A stretch of DNA of 64,000 bases from Bugula neritina (GCA_964035545.1 CAXIUT010000230.1:434001-498000), one strand, 5' to 3'. Positions 30,242 through 46,138 are shown, numbered from the stretch's first letter. Program-made: numbers and translations. The notes: generated by a model not told the origin, from the letters alone.

Positions 30242-30695
30242 ACTGAAACACAGTGCTACATACTGAAATACACTGCAACATACTGCAACATACTGAAATA
30301 CACTGTAACATACTGAAATTCACTGCAACATACTACAACATTTTGAAATACACTGCAACACATTGAAATATACTGCAACATACCTAAATATACGGTAATA
30401 TACCAAAATATACTGTAACATAATGAAAAATACTGCAACATACTGAAATACACTTCAACACACTGAAAAACACTGCAAAATACTGTAACACACTGAAATA
30501 TACTGCAAAACACTGAAATACACTGCTACATACCGAAATATACTGCAACACAGTGCAACATACTGCAACATACTAAAATATACTGCAACATACTGAAATA
30601 CACTGCAAAATACTGAAATACACTGTAACATACTGAAATACACTGCAAAATACTCCAACATACTGAAATACGCTGCTACATACTGAAATATACTA

Positions 30696-31280
30696 CTACA
30701 TACTGCAACATTTGGCAACATACTGAAATATACTGCGACACATTGCAGTATACTGAAACATACTGAAATATGCTGTAGCACACTGAAATACACTGCAACT
30801 CACTGAAATATACTGCAACATACTGAAATACACTGTGACATACTGAAATATACTGCGACGTACTGCACCATACTGAAATACACTGTAACATACTGAAATA
30901 CACTGCAACACATTGAAACATACTGCAAAATACTGAAATACACTGCTACATACTGAAATATACTGCAACACACTGCAACATACGGCAACATACTGAAATA
31001 TACTGCGACACATTGCAATATATTCTAACATACTGAAATACAGTGCTACATACTGAAATATACTGCAACATACCGAAATACACTGTAACATGTTGAAATA
31101 TACTGCAACATACCTAAATATACGGTAATATACCAAAATATACTGTAACACATTGAAAAATACTGCAACATACTGAAATACACTGCAACCTCTGAAAAAC
31201 ACTGCAAAATACTGTAACACACTCAAATATACTGCAAAACACCGAAATACACTGCTACATACTGAAATATACTGCAACAC
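30696..31280 (+). repeat. Full K module 7
   Basis: GCGACGTAC plus CATTGAAACATAC; preceded by AATACGCTGC. Next start 1289 bp on. Confidence 0.85.
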
Positions 31281-31984
31281 ACTGCAACATACTGCAACAT
31301 ACTAAAATATACTGCAACATACTGAAATACACTGCAAAATACTGAAATACACTGTAACATACTGAAATATACTGAAATACACTGGAACATATTGAAATAC
31401 ACTGCAACAAATTGAAGTATACTGCAACATACCTAAATATACGGTAATATACCAAAATATACTGTAACATAATGAAATATGCTGTAGCACATTGAAATAC
31501 ACTGCAACTCACTGAAATATACTGCAACATACTGAAACACAGTGCTACATACTGAAATACACTGCAACATACTGCAACATACTGAAATACACTGTAACAT
31601 ACTGAAATTCACTGCAACATACTACAACATTTTGAAATACACTGCAACACATTGAAATATACTGCAACATACCTAAATATACGGTAATATACCAAAATAT
31701 ACTGTAACATAATGAAAAATACTGCAACATACTGAAATACACTTCAACACACTGAAAAACACTGCAAAATACTGTAACACACTGAAATATACTGCAAAAC
31801 ACTGAAATACACTGCTACATACCGAAATATACTGCAACACAGTGCAACATACTGCAACATACTAAAATATACTGCAACATACTGAAATACACTCCAAAAT
31901 ACTGAAATACACTGTAACATACTGAAATACACTGCAAAATACTCCAACATACTGAAATACACTGCTACATACTGAAATATACTA

Positions 31985-32569
31985 CTACATACTGCAACAT
32001 TTGGCAACATACTGAAATATACTGCGACACATTGCAGTATACTGAAACATACTGAAATATGCTGTAGCACACTGAAATACACTGCAACTCACTGAAATAT
32101 ACTGCAACATACTGAAATACACTGTGACATACTGAAATATACTGCGACGTACTGCACCATACTGAAATACACTGTAACATACTGAAATACACTGCAACAC
32201 ATTGAAACATACTGCAAAATACTGAAAAACACTGCTACATACTGAAATATACTGCAACACACTGCAACATACGGCAACATACTGAAATATACTGCGACAC
32301 ATTGCAATATATTCTAACATACTGAAATACAGTGCTACATACTGAAATATACTGCAACATACCGAAATACACTGTAACATGTTGAAATATACTGCAACAT
32401 ACCTAAATATACGGTAATATACCAAAATATACTGTAACACATTGAAAAATACTGCAACATACTGAAATACACTGCAACCTCTGAAAAACACTGCAAAATA
32501 CTGTAACACACTCAAATATACTGCAAAACACCGAAATACACTGCTACATACTGAAATATACTGCAACAC
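31985..32569 (+). repeat. Full K module 8
   Basis: GAAAAACACTGC lineage; heads a 1109-bp unit like modules 6 and 10. Confidence 0.85.
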
Positions 32570-33093
32570 ACTGCAACATACTGCAACATACTAAAATATA
32601 CTGCAACATACTGAAATACACTGCAAAATACTGAAATACACTGTAACATACTGAAATATACTGAAATACACTGGAACATATTGAAATACACTGCAACAAA
32701 TTGAAGTATACTGCAACATACTGAAATACACTTCAACACACTGAAAAACACTGCAATATACTGTAACATACTGAAATATGCCGTAGCACACTGAAATACA
32801 CTGCAACTCACTGAAATATACTGCAACATACTGCAACATACTGAAATACACTTCAACACACTGAAAAACACTGCAAAATACTGTAACACACTGAAATATA
32901 CTGCAAAACACTGAAATACACTGCTACATACCGAAATATACTGCAACACAGTGCAACATACTGCAACATACTAAAATATACTGCAACATACTGAAATACA
33001 CTGCAAAATACTGAAATACACTGTAACATACTGAAATACACTGCAAAATACTCCAACATACTGAAATACGCTGCTACATACTGAAATATACTA

Positions 33094-33678
33094 CTACATA
33101 CTGCAACATTTGGCAACATACTGAAATATACTGCGACACATTGCAGTATACTGAAACATACTGAAATATGCTGTAGCACACTGAAATACACTGCAACTCA
33201 CTGAAATATACTGCAACATACTGAAATACACTGTGACATACTGAAATATACTGCGACGTACTGCACCATACTGAAATACACTGTAACATACTGAAATACA
33301 CTGCAACACATTGAAACATACTGCAAAATACTGAAATACACTGCTACATACTGAAATATACTGCAACACACTGCAACATACGGCAACATACTGAAATATA
33401 CTGCGACACATTGCAATATATTCTAACATACTGAAATACAGTGCTACATACTGAAATATACTGCAACATACCGAAATACACTGTAACATGTTGAAATATA
33501 CTGCAACATACCTAAATATACGGTAATATACCAAAATATACTGTAACACATTGAAAAATACTGCAACATACTGAAATACACTGCAACCTCTGAAAAACAC
33601 TGCAAAATACTGTAACACACTCAAATATACTGCAAAACACCGAAATACACTGCTACATACTGAAATATACTGCAACAC
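33094..33678 (+). repeat. Full K module 9
   Basis: Like module 7, at the start of the second 1289-bp unit of the 2398-bp tandem pair. Confidence 0.85.
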
Positions 33679-34382
33679 ACTGCAACATACTGCAACATAC
33701 TAAAATATACTGCAACATACTGAAATACACTGCAAAATACTGAAATACACTGTAACATACTGAAATATACTGAAATACACTGGAACATATTGAAATACAC
33801 TGCAACAAATTGAAGTATACTGCAACATACCTAAATATACGGTAATATACCAAAATATACTGTAACATAATGAAATATGCTGTAGCACATTGAAATACAC
33901 TGCAACTCACTGAAATATACTGCAACATACTGAAACACAGTGCTACATACTGAAATACACTGCAACATACTGCAACATACTGAAATACACTGTAACATAC
34001 TGAAATTCACTGCAACATACTACAACATTTTGAAATACACTGCAACACATTGAAATATACTGCAACATACCTAAATATACGGTAATATACCAAAATATAC
34101 TGTAACATAATGAAAAATACTGCAACATACTGAAATACACTTCAACACACTGAAAAACACTGCAAAATACTGTAACACACTGAAATATACTGCAAAACAC
34201 TGAAATACACTGCTACATACCGAAATATACTGCAACACAGTGCAACATACTGCAACATACTAAAATATACTGCAACATACTGAAATACACTCCAAAATAC
34301 TGAAATACACTGTAACATACTGAAATACACTGCAAAATACTCCAACATACTGAAATACACTGCTACATACTGAAATATACTA

Positions 34383-34967
34383 CTACATACTGCAACATTT
34401 GGCAACATACTGAAATATACTGCGACACATTGCAGTATACTGAAACATACTGAAATATGCTGTAGCACACTGAAATACACTGCAACTCACTGAAATATAC
34501 TGCAACATACTGAAATACACTGTGACATACTGAAATATACTGCGACGTACTGCACCATACTGAAATACACTGTAACATACTGAAATACACTGCAACACAT
34601 TGAAACATACTGCAAAATACTGAAAAACACTGCTACATACTGAAATATACTGCAACACACTGCAACATACGGCAACATACTGAAATATACTGCGACACAT
34701 TGCAATATATTCTAACATACTGAAATACAGTGCTACATACTGAAATATACTGCAACATACCGAAATACACTGTAACATGTTGAAATATACTGCAACATAC
34801 CTAAATATACGGTAATATACCAAAATATACTGTAACACATTGAAAAATACTGCAACATACTGAAATACACTGCAACCTCTGAAAAACACTGCAAAATACT
34901 GTAACACACTCAAATATACTGCAAAACACCGAAATACACTGCTACATACTGAAATATACTGCAACAC
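34383..34967 (+). repeat. Full K module 10
   Basis: GAAAAACACTGC lineage; next start 1109 bp on. The 33943-34360 interval before it repeats 31545-31962. Confidence 0.85.
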
Positions 34968-35491
34968 ACTGCAACATACTGCAACATACTAAAATATACT
35001 GCAACATACTGAAATACACTGCAAAATACTGAAATACACTGTAACATACTGAAATATACTGAAATACACTGGAACATATTGAAATACACTGCAACAAATT
35101 GAAGTATACTGCAACATACTGAAATACACTTCAACACACTGAAAAACACTGCAATATACTGTAACATACTGAAATATGCCGTAGCACACTGAAATACACT
35201 GCAACTCACTGAAATATACTGCAACATACTGCAACATACTGAAATACACTTCAACACACTGAAAAACACTGCAAAATACTGTAACACACTGAAATATACT
35301 GCAAAACACTGAAATACACTGCTACATACCGAAATATACTGCAACACAGTGCAACATACTGCAACATACTAAAATATACTGCAACATACTGAAATACACT
35401 GCAAAATACTGAAATACACTGTAACATACTGAAATACACTGCAAAATACTCCAACATACTGAAATACACTGCTACATACTGAAATATACTA

Positions 35492-36076
35492 CTACATACT
35501 GCAACATTTGGCAACATACTGAAATATACTGCGACACATTGCAGTATACTGAAACATACTGAAATATGCTGTAGCACACTGAAATACACTGCAACTCACT
35601 GAAATATACTGCAACATACTGAAATACACTGTGACATACTGAAATATACTGCGACATACTGCACCATACTGAAATACACTGTAACATACTGAAATACACT
35701 GCAACACATTGAAATATACTGCAAAATACTGAAATACACTGCTACATACTGAAATATACTGCAACACACTGCAACATACGGCAACATACTGAAATATACT
35801 GCGACACACTGCAATATATTCTAACATACTGAAATACAGTGCTACATACTGAAATATACTGCAACATACCGAAATACACTGTAACATGTTGAAGTATACT
35901 GCAACATACCTAAATATACGGTAATATACCAAAATATACTGTAACACATTGAAAAATACTGCAACATACTGAAATACACTGCAACCTCTGAAAAACACTG
36001 CAAAATACTGTAACACACTCAAATATACTGCAAAACACCGAAATACACTGCTACATACTGAAATATACTGCAACAC
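35492..36076 (+). repeat. Full K module 11
   Basis: Older-type copy with GCGACATAC and CATTGAAATATAC, plus GACACACTGC (private) and GAAGTATACT (shared with module 13). Next start 1709 bp on. Confidence 0.85.
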
Positions 36077-37200
36077 ACTGCAACATACTGCAACATACTA
36101 AAATATACTGCAACATACTGAAATACACTGCAAAATACTGAAATACACTGTAACATACTGAAATATACTGAAATACACTGGAACATATTGAAATACACTG
36201 CAACAAATTGAAGTATACTGCAACATACTGAAATACACTTCAACACACTGAAAAACACTGCAATATACTGTAACATACTGAAATATGCCGTAGCACACTG
36301 AAATACACTGCAACTCACTGAAATATACTGCAACATACTGAAATACACTGTAACATATTGAAATGTACTGCAACATACTGCAACATACTGAAATACACTG
36401 GAACATATTGAAATACACTGCAACAAATTGAAGTATACTGCAACACACTGAAACACACTGAAATACACCGCAAAACACTACAACATACTGAAACATACTG
36501 CAACATACTGAAATACACTACTACATACTGAAATATACTGCAACATACTGCACCATACTGAAATACACTGTAACATACTGAAATACACTGCAACATAATA
36601 CAACATTTTGAAATACACTGCAACACATTGAAATATACTGCAACATACCTAAATATACGGTAATATACCAAAATATACTGTAACATAATGAAATATGCTG
36701 TAGCACATTGAAATACACTGCAACTCACTGAAATATACTGCAACATACTGAAACACAGTGCTACATACTGAAATATACTGCAACATACTGCAACATAATG
36801 AAATACACTGTAACATACTGAAATTCACTGCAACATACTACAACATTTTGAAATACACTGCAACACATTGAAATATACTGCAACATACCTAAATATACGG
36901 TAATATACCAAAATATACTGTAACATAATGAAAAATACTGCAACATACTGAAATACACTTCAACACACTGAAAAACACTGCAAAATACTGTAACACACTG
37001 AAATATACTGCAAAACACTGAAATACACTGCTACATACCGAAATATACTGCAACACAGTGCAACATACTGCAACATACTAAAATATACTGCAACATACTG
37101 AAATACACTGCAAAATACTGAAATACACTGTAACATACTGAAATACACTGCAAAAAACTCCAACATACTGAAATACACTGCTACATACTGAAATATACTA

Positions 37201-37476
37201 CTACATACTGCAACATTTGGCAACATACTGAAATATACTGCGACACATTGCAGTATACTGAAACATACTGAAATATGCTGTAGCACACTGAAATACACTG
37301 CAACTCACTGAAATATACTGCAACATACTGAAATACACTGTGACATACTGAAATATACTGCGACGTACTGCACCATACTGAAATACACTGTAACATACTG
37401 AAATACACTGCAACACATTGAAATATACTGCAAAATACTGAAATACACTGCTACATACTGAAATATACTGCAACAT
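37201..37476 (+). repeat. K module truncated to 276 bp
   Basis: Same junction as at 20405; preceded by CAAAAAACTCC. Next start 730 bp on. Confidence 0.8.
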
Positions 37477-37930
37477 ACTGAAACACAGTGCTACATACTG
37501 AAATACACTGCAACATACTGCAACATACTGAAATACACTGTAACATACTGAAATTCACTGCAACATACTACAACATTTTGAAATACACTGCAACACATTG
37601 AAATATACTGCAACATACCTAAATATACGGTAATATACCAAAATATACTGTAACATAATGAAAAATACTGCAACATACTGAAATACACTTCAACACACTG
37701 AAAAACACTGCAAAATACTGTAACACACTGAAATATACTGCAAAACACTGAAATACACTGCTACATACCGAAATATACTGCAACACAGTGCAACATACTG
37801 CAACATACTAAAATATACTGCAACATACTGAAATACACTGCAAAATACTGAAATACACTGTAACATACTGAAATACACTGCAAAATACTCCAACATACTG
37901 AAATACGCTGCTACATACTGAAATATACTA

Positions 37931-38515
37931 CTACATACTGCAACATTTGGCAACATACTGAAATATACTGCGACACATTGCAGTATACTGAAACATACTG
38001 AAATATGCTGTAGCACACTGAAATACACTGCAACTCACTGAAATATACTGCAACATACTGAAATACACTGTGACATACTGAAATATACTGCGACGTACTG
38101 CACCATACTGAAATACACTGTAACATACTGAAATACACTGCAACACATTGAAACATACTGCAAAATACTGAAATACACTGCTACATACTGAAATATACTG
38201 CAACACACTGCAACATACGGCAACATACTGAAATATACTGCGACACATTGCAATATATTCTAACATACTGAAATACAGTGCTACATACTGAAATATACTG
38301 CAACATACCGAAATACACTGTAACATGTTGAAATATACTGCAACATACCTAAATATACGGTAATATACCAAAATATACTGTAACACATTGAAAAATACTG
38401 CAACATACTGAAATACACTGCAACCTCTGAAAAACACTGCAAAATACTGTAACACACTCAAATATACTGCAAAACACCGAAATACACTGCTACATACTGA
38501 AATATACTGCAACAC
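37931..38515 (+). repeat. Full K module 12
   Basis: GCGACGTAC plus CATTGAAACATAC. The 1349-bp spacing that follows occurs once in the window and spans the junction of the 3788-bp tandem copies. Confidence 0.85.
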
Positions 38516-39279
38516 ACTGCAACATACTGCAACATACTAAAATATACTGCAACATACTGAAATACACTGCAAAATACTGAAATACACTGTAACATACTGA
38601 AATATACTGAAATACACTGGAACATATTGAAATACACTGCAACAAATTGAAGTATACTGCAACATACCTAAATATACGGTAATATACCAAAATATACTGT
38701 AACATAATGAAATATGCTGTAGCACATTGAAATACACTGCAACTCACTGAAATATACTGCAACATACTGAAACACAGTGCTACATACTGAAATACACTGC
38801 AACATACTGCAACATACTGAAATACACTGTAACATACTGAAATTCACTGCAACATACTACAACATTTTGAAATACACTGCAACACATTGAAATATACTGC
38901 AACATACTGAAATACACTTCAACACACTGAAAAACACTGCAATATACTGTAACATACTGAAATATGCCGTAGCACACTGAAATACACTGCAACTCACTGA
39001 AATATACTGCAACATACTGCAACATACTGAAATACACTTCAACACACTGAAAAACACTGCAAAATACTGTAACACACTGAAATATACTGCAAAACACTGA
39101 AATACACTGCTACATACCGAAATATACTGCAACACAGTGCAACATACTGCAACATACTAAAATATACTGCAACATACTGAAATACACTGCAAAATACTGA
39201 AATACACTGTAACATACTGAAATACACTGCAAAATACTCCAACATACTGAAATACACTGCTACATACTGAAATATACTA

Positions 39280-39864
39280 CTACATACTGCAACATTTGGC
39301 AACATACTGAAATATACTGCGACACATTGCAGTATACTGAAACATACTGAAATATGCTGTAGCACACTGAAATACACTGCAACTCACTGAAATATACTGC
39401 AACATACTGAAATACACTGTGACATACTGAAATATACTGCGACATACTGCACCATACTGAAATACACTGTAACATACTGAAATACACTGCAACACATTGA
39501 AATATACTGCAAAATACTGAAATACACTGCTACATACTGAAATATACTGCAACACACTGCAACATACGGCAACATACTGAAATATACTGCGACACATTGC
39601 AATATATTCTAACATACTGAAATACAGTGCTACATACTGAAATATACTGCAACATACCGAAATACACTGTAACATGTTGAAGTATACTGCAACATACCTA
39701 AATATACGGTAATATACCAAAATATACTGTAACACATTGAAAAATACTGCAACATACTGAAATACACTGCAACCTCTGAAAAACACTGCAAAATACTGTA
39801 ACACACTCAAATATACTGCAAAACACCGAAATACACTGCTACATACTGAAATATACTGCAACAC
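39280..39864 (+). repeat. Full K module 13
   Basis: Partner of module 11 in the 3788-bp duplication: GCGACATAC, CATTGAAATATAC and GAAGTATACT. Next start 1709 bp on. Confidence 0.85.
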
Positions 39865-40988
39865 ACTGCAACATACTGCAACATACTAAAATATACTGCA
39901 ACATACTGAAATACACTGCAAAATACTGAAATACACTGTAACATACTGAAATATACTGAAATACACTGGAACATATTGAAATACACTGCAACAAATTGAA
40001 GTATACTGCAACATACTGAAATACACTTCAACACACTGAAAAACACTGCAATATACTGTAACATACTGAAATATGCCGTAGCACACTGAAATACACTGCA
40101 ACTCACTGAAATATACTGCAACATACTGAAATACACTGTAACATATTGAAATGTACTGCAACATACTGCAACATACTGAAATACACTGGAACATATTGAA
40201 ATACACTGCAACAAATTGAAGTATACTGCAACACACTGAAACACACTGAAATACACCGCAAAACACTACAACATACTGAAACATACTGCAACATACTGAA
40301 ATACACTACTACATACTGAAATATACTGCAACATACTGCACCATACTGAAATACACTGTAACATACTGAAATACACTGCAACATAATACAACATTTTGAA
40401 ATACACTGCAACACATTGAAATATACTGCAACATACCTAAATATACGGTAATATACCAAAATATACTGTAACATAATGAAATATGCTGTAGCACATTGAA
40501 ATACACTGCAACTCACTGAAATATACTGCAACATACTGAAACACAGTGCTACATACTGAAATATACTGCAACATACTGCAACATAATGAAATACACTGTA
40601 ACATACTGAAATTCACTGCAACATACTACAACATTTTGAAATACACTGCAACACATTGAAATATACTGCAACATACCTAAATATACGGTAATATACCAAA
40701 ATATACTGTAACATAATGAAAAATACTGCAACATACTGAAATACACTTCAACACACTGAAAAACACTGCAAAATACTGTAACACACTGAAATATACTGCA
40801 AAACACTGAAATACACTGCTACATACCGAAATATACTGCAACACAGTGCAACATACTGCAACATACTAAAATATACTGCAACATACTGAAATACACTGCA
40901 AAATACTGAAATACACTGTAACATACTGAAATACACTGCAAAAAACTCCAACATACTGAAATACACTGCTACATACTGAAATATACTA

Positions 40989-41264
40989 CTACATACTGCA
41001 ACATTTGGCAACATACTGAAATATACTGCGACACATTGCAGTATACTGAAACATACTGAAATATGCTGTAGCACACTGAAATACACTGCAACTCACTGAA
41101 ATATACTGCAACATACTGAAATACACTGTGACATACTGAAATATACTGCGACGTACTGCACCATACTGAAATACACTGTAACATACTGAAATACACTGCA
41201 ACACATTGAAATATACTGCAAAATACTGAAATACACTGCTACATACTGAAATATACTGCAACAT
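40989..41264 (+). repeat. K module truncated to 276 bp
   Basis: Partner of 37201. Next start 730 bp on. Confidence 0.8.
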
Positions 41265-41718
41265 ACTGAAACACAGTGCTACATACTGAAATACACTGCA
41301 ACATACTGCAACATACTGAAATACACTGTAACATACTGAAATTCACTGCAACATACTACAACATTTTGAAATACACTGCAACACATTGAAATATACTGCA
41401 ACATACCTAAATATACGGTAATATACCAAAATATACTGTAACATAATGAAAAATACTGCAACATACTGAAATACACTTCAACACACTAAAAAACACTGCA
41501 AAATACTGTAACACACTGAAATATACTGCAAAACACTGAAATACACTGCTACATACCGAAATATACTGCAACACAGTGCAACATACTGCAACATACTAAA
41601 ATATACTGCAACATACTGAAATACACTGCAAAATACTGAAATACACTGTAACATACTGAAATACACTGCAAAATACTCCAACATACTGAAATACGCTGCT
41701 ACATACTGAAATATACTA

Positions 41719-42303
41719 CTACATACTGCAACATTTGGCAACATACTGAAATATACTGCGACACATTGCAGTATACTGAAACATACTGAAATATGCTGTA
41801 GCACACTGAAATACACTGCAACTCACTGAAATATACTGCAACATACTGAAATACACTGTGACATACTGAAATATACTGCGACGTACTGCACCATACTGAA
41901 ATACACTGTAACATACTGAAATACACTGCAACACATTGAAACATACTGCAAAATACTGAAATACACTGCTACATACTGAAATATACTGCAACACACTGCA
42001 ACATACGGCAACATACTGAAATATACTGCGACACATTGCAATATATTCTAACATACTGAAATACAGTGCTACATACTGAAATATACTGCAACATACCGAA
42101 ATACACTGTAACATGTTGAAATATACTGCAACATACCTAAATATACGGTAATATACCAAAATATACTGTAACACATTGAAAAATACTGCAACATACTGAA
42201 ATACACTGCAACCTCTGAAAAACACTGCAAAATACTGTAACACACTCAAATATACTGCAAAACACCGAAATACACTGCTACATACTGAAATATACTGCAA
42301 CAC
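41719..42303 (+). repeat. Full K module 14
   Basis: Partner of module 12. Next start 1289 bp on. The left copy of the 6556-bp duplication begins inside its last 20 bases. Confidence 0.85.
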
Positions 42304-43007
42304 ACTGCAACATACTGCAACATACTAAAATATACTGCAACATACTGAAATACACTGCAAAATACTGAAATACACTGTAACATACTGAAATATACTGAAA
42401 TACACTGGAACATATTGAAATACACTGCAACAAATTGAAGTATACTGCAACATACCTAAATATACGGTAATATACCAAAATATACTGTAACATAATGAAA
42501 TATGCTGTAGCACATTGAAATACACTGCAACTCACTGAAATATACTGCAACATACTGAAACACAGTGCTACATACTGAAATACACTGCAACATACTGCAA
42601 CATACTGAAATACACTGTAACATACTGAAATTCACTGCAACATACTACAACATTTTGAAATACACTGCAACACATTGAAATATACTGCAACATACCTAAA
42701 TATACGGTAATATACCAAAATATACTGTAACATAATGAAAAATACTGCAACATACTGAAATACACTTCAACACACTGAAAAACACTGCAAAATACTGTAA
42801 CACACTGAAATATACTGCAAAACACTGAAATACACTGCTACATACCGAAATATACTGCAACACAGTGCAACATACTGCAACATACTAAAATATACTGCAA
42901 CATACTGAAATACACTCCAAAATACTGAAATACACTGTAACATACTGAAATACACTGCAAAATACTCCAACATACTGAAATACACTGCTACATACTGAAA
43001 TATACTA

Positions 43008-43592
43008 CTACATACTGCAACATTTGGCAACATACTGAAATATACTGCGACACATTGCAGTATACTGAAACATACTGAAATATGCTGTAGCACACTGAAA
43101 TACACTGCAACTCACTGAAATATACTGCAACATACTGAAATACACTGTGACATACTGAAATATACTGCGACGTACTGCACCATACTGAAATACACTGTAA
43201 CATACTGAAATACACTGCAACACATTGAAACATACTGCAAAATACTGAAAAACACTGCTACATACTGAAATATACTGCAACACACTGCAACATACGACAA
43301 CATACTGAAATATACTGCGACACATTGCAATATATTCTAACATACTGAAATACAGTGCTACATACTGAAATATACTGCAACATACCGAAATACACTGTAA
43401 CATGTTGAAATATACTGCAACATACCTAAATATACGGTAATATACCAAAATATACTGTAACACATTGAAAAATACTGCAACATACTGAAATACACTGCAA
43501 CCTCTGAAAAACACTGCAAAATACTGTAACACACTCAAATATACTGCAAAACACCGAAATACACTGCTACATACTGAAATATACTGCAACAC
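43008..43592 (+). repeat. Full K module 15
   Basis: GAAAAACACTGC lineage with the extra change CATACGACAAC, shared only with module 17. Heads a 4097-bp unit that contains block B copy 1. Confidence 0.85.
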
Positions 43593-44336
43593 ACTGCAAC
43601 ATACTGCAACATACTAAAATATACTGCAACATACTGAAATACACTGCAAAATACTGAAATACACTGTAACATACTGAAATATACTGAAATACACTGGAAC
43701 ATATTGAAATACACTGCAACAAATTGAAGTATACTGCAACATACTGAAATACACTTCAACACACTGAAAAACACTGCAATATACTGTAACATACTGAAAT
43801 ATGCCGTAGCACACTGAAATACACTGCAACTCACTGAAATATACTGCAACATACTGCACCATACTGAAATACACTGTAACATACTGAAATACACTGCAAC
43901 ATAATACAACATTTTGAAATACACTGCAACACATTGAAATATACTGCAACATACCTAAATATACGGTAATATACCAAAATATACTGTAACATAATGAAAT
44001 ATGCTGTAGTACATTGAAATACACTGCAACTCACTGAAATATACCGCAACATACTGAAACACAGTGCTACATACTGAAATATACTGCAACATACTGCAAC
44101 ATACTGAAATACACTGTAACATACTGAAATTCACTGCAACATACTACAACATTTTGAAATACACTGCAACACATTGAAATATACTGCAACATACCTAAAT
44201 ATACGGTAATATACCAAAATATACTGTAACATAATGAAAAATACTGCAACATACTGAAATACACTTCAACACACTGAAAAACACTGCAAAATACTGTAAC
44301 ACACTGAAATATACTGCAAAACACTGAAATACACTG

Positions 44337-46138
44337 CTACATACTGAAATATACTGCAACACAGTGCAACATACTGCAACATACTGAAATACACTGCAAC
44401 ATACTACAACATACTGAAATACGCTGTAATACATTGAAATACACTGCAACACATTGAAATATACTGTAACTCGCTGAAACATACTGTAACTCACTGAAAT
44501 ATAGTGTAATATACGGAAATGTACTGTAAAATACTGGAATATACTGTAACACACTGAAATATACTGCAACATAATGAAATACACTGTAACATACTGAAAT
44601 ACACTGCAACATCCCGCAACATATTGAAATACACTGCAGCACACTGCAACATACTGCAACATACTAAAATATACTGCAACATCTTGAAATACACTGCAAA
44701 ATACTGAAATATACTGCAACATACTGCAACATACTAAAATACACTGTAACATATTGAAATACACTGCAACACATTGAAATATACGGCAAAATACTGAAAT
44801 ACACTGCTACATACTGAAATATACTGCAACACACTGCAACATACTGCAACATACTAAAATTTACTGCAACATACTGAAATACACTGCAAAATACTGAAAT
44901 ACACTGTAACATACTGGAATATACTGCGACACATTGCAATATACTGTAACATACTGAAATATGCTGTAGCACATTGAAATACACTGCAACTCACTGAAAT
45001 ATACTGCAACATACTGAAATACACTGTAACATATTGAAATACACTGCAACATACTGAAATACAGTGCTACATACTGAAATATACTGCAACATACTGCAAC
45101 ATACTGAAATACACTGTAACAAACTGAAATACACTGCAACATACTACAACATTTTGAAACACACTGCAACACATTGAAATATACTGCAACATTCCTAAAT
45201 ATACGGTAATTTACCAAAATATACTGTAAAACATTGACAAATACTGCAACATACTGAAATACACTGCATTACACTGAAAAACACTGCAAAATACTGTAAC
45301 ACACTGAAATATACTGCAAAACACTGAAATACACTGCTACATACTGAAATCTACTGCAACACAGTGCAACATACTGCAACATACTAAAATATACTGCAAC
45401 ATACTGAAATACACTGCAGAATACTGATATACACTGTAACATACTGAAATACACTGCAAAATACTACAACATTTTGAAATACACTGCAATACATTGAAAT
45501 ATACTGCAACATACTTAAATATACGGTAATATACTGAAATATACTGTAACACATTGAAAAATACTACAAAGTACTGAAATACACTGCAACATACTACAAC
45601 ATACTGAAATACGCTGTAATACATTGAATATACTGCAACATACCTAAATATGCGGTAATATACTGAAATAAACTAGAACACATTGAAAATACTGCAACAT
45701 ACTGAAATACACTGCAACACACCGAAATATACTGCAAAATAAAACAACATACTGAAATACACTGTAACATATTGAAATACACTGTAACACATTGAAATAT
45801 ACTGCAACATACCGAGATATATTGTAAACTACTGAAATATACTGTAACACATTGAAAAATACTGCAACATACTGAAATTTACTGCGACACATTGCAATAT
45901 ACTGTAACATACTGAAATATGCTGTAGCACACTGAAATACACTGCAACTCACTGAAATATACTGCAACATACTGAAATACACTGTAACATATTGAAATAT
46001 ACTGCAACATACTGCACCATACTGAAATACACTGGAACATATTGAAATACACTGCAACAAATTGGAGTATACTGCAACACACTGAAACACACTGAAATAC
46101 ACCGCAAAACACTACAAAATACTGAAACATACTGCAAC
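44337..46138 (+). repeat. Block B core, copy 1
   Basis: A mosaic with Region I affinities: 44384-44683 matches 5941-6240 (offset 38443), and about 45432-45950 matches 1250-1770 (offset 44182). It includes both ATTGA register lesions at 45623-45631 and 45682-45690. The order of the pieces is the same as in the Region I HOR, with about 0.5 kb missing between them. Confidence 0.78.
45623..45690 (+). repeat. Register lesions, set 4 (block B)
   Basis: 9-bp units at 45623-45631 and 45682-45690. Their presence 30 kb from set 3, with the same 59-bp spacing, shows that block B derives from the Region I HOR. Confidence 0.9.

Larger units (their letters stand above)
28274..30432 (+). repeat. 2159-bp unit (2439-bp unit less 280 bp)
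   Basis: Begins with the same GAAATACACTTCAACAC series as its neighbours. Its K module at 28537 lacks 280 bp, which exactly accounts for the difference between 2159 and the 2439-bp spacing seen at 18421, 35492 and 39280. Confidence 0.75.
30433..32830 (+). repeat. 2398-bp HOR, copy 2 (tandem with copy 3)
   Basis: Directly abuts copy 3 and aligns to it base for base at offset 2398. The length is 2 short of a multiple of 10 because two CCTCTG lesions, each losing one base, lie inside it. Confidence 0.8.
32831..35228 (+). repeat. 2398-bp HOR, copy 3
   Basis: Tandem partner of 30433-32830. It again combines a 1289-bp and a 1109-bp K spacing (33094 to 34383 to 35492). Its right end overlaps the start of the 3788-bp duplication at 35119. 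Confidence 0.8.
35119..38906 (+). repeat. 3788-bp tandem duplication, left copy
   Basis: Aligns with 38907-42694 at a constant 3788-bp offset, and the end of one copy abuts the start of the other. Private variants shared by the copies, such as GAAGTATACT after AACATGTT near 35890 and 39678, show direct descent. It contains K modules at 35492, 37201 and 37931. Confidence 0.85.
38907..42694 (+). repeat. 3788-bp tandem duplication, right copy
   Basis: Partner of 35119-38906, with K modules at 39280, 40989 and 41719. Few differences are visible, among them GACACATTGC here where the left copy has GACACACTGC (near 35803), and CACTAAAAAAC near 41485. Confidence 0.85.
24760..43007 (+). repeat. Region II: short-unit HOR domain
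   Basis: This domain is built from units bounded by K starts, in the order 1379, 1289, 1109, 1429, 730, 1289, 1109, 1289, 1109, 1709, 730, 1349, 1709, 730 and 1289 bp. The pair 1289 plus 1109 (2398 bp) occurs three times, and the pair 1709 plus 730 (2439 bp) twice, with a third version reduced by 280 bp. The Region I block A markers (the ATTGAATAT lesion and the A7 lesion) are absent. The uniformity of the units suggests more recent amplification than Region I. Confidence 0.85.
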
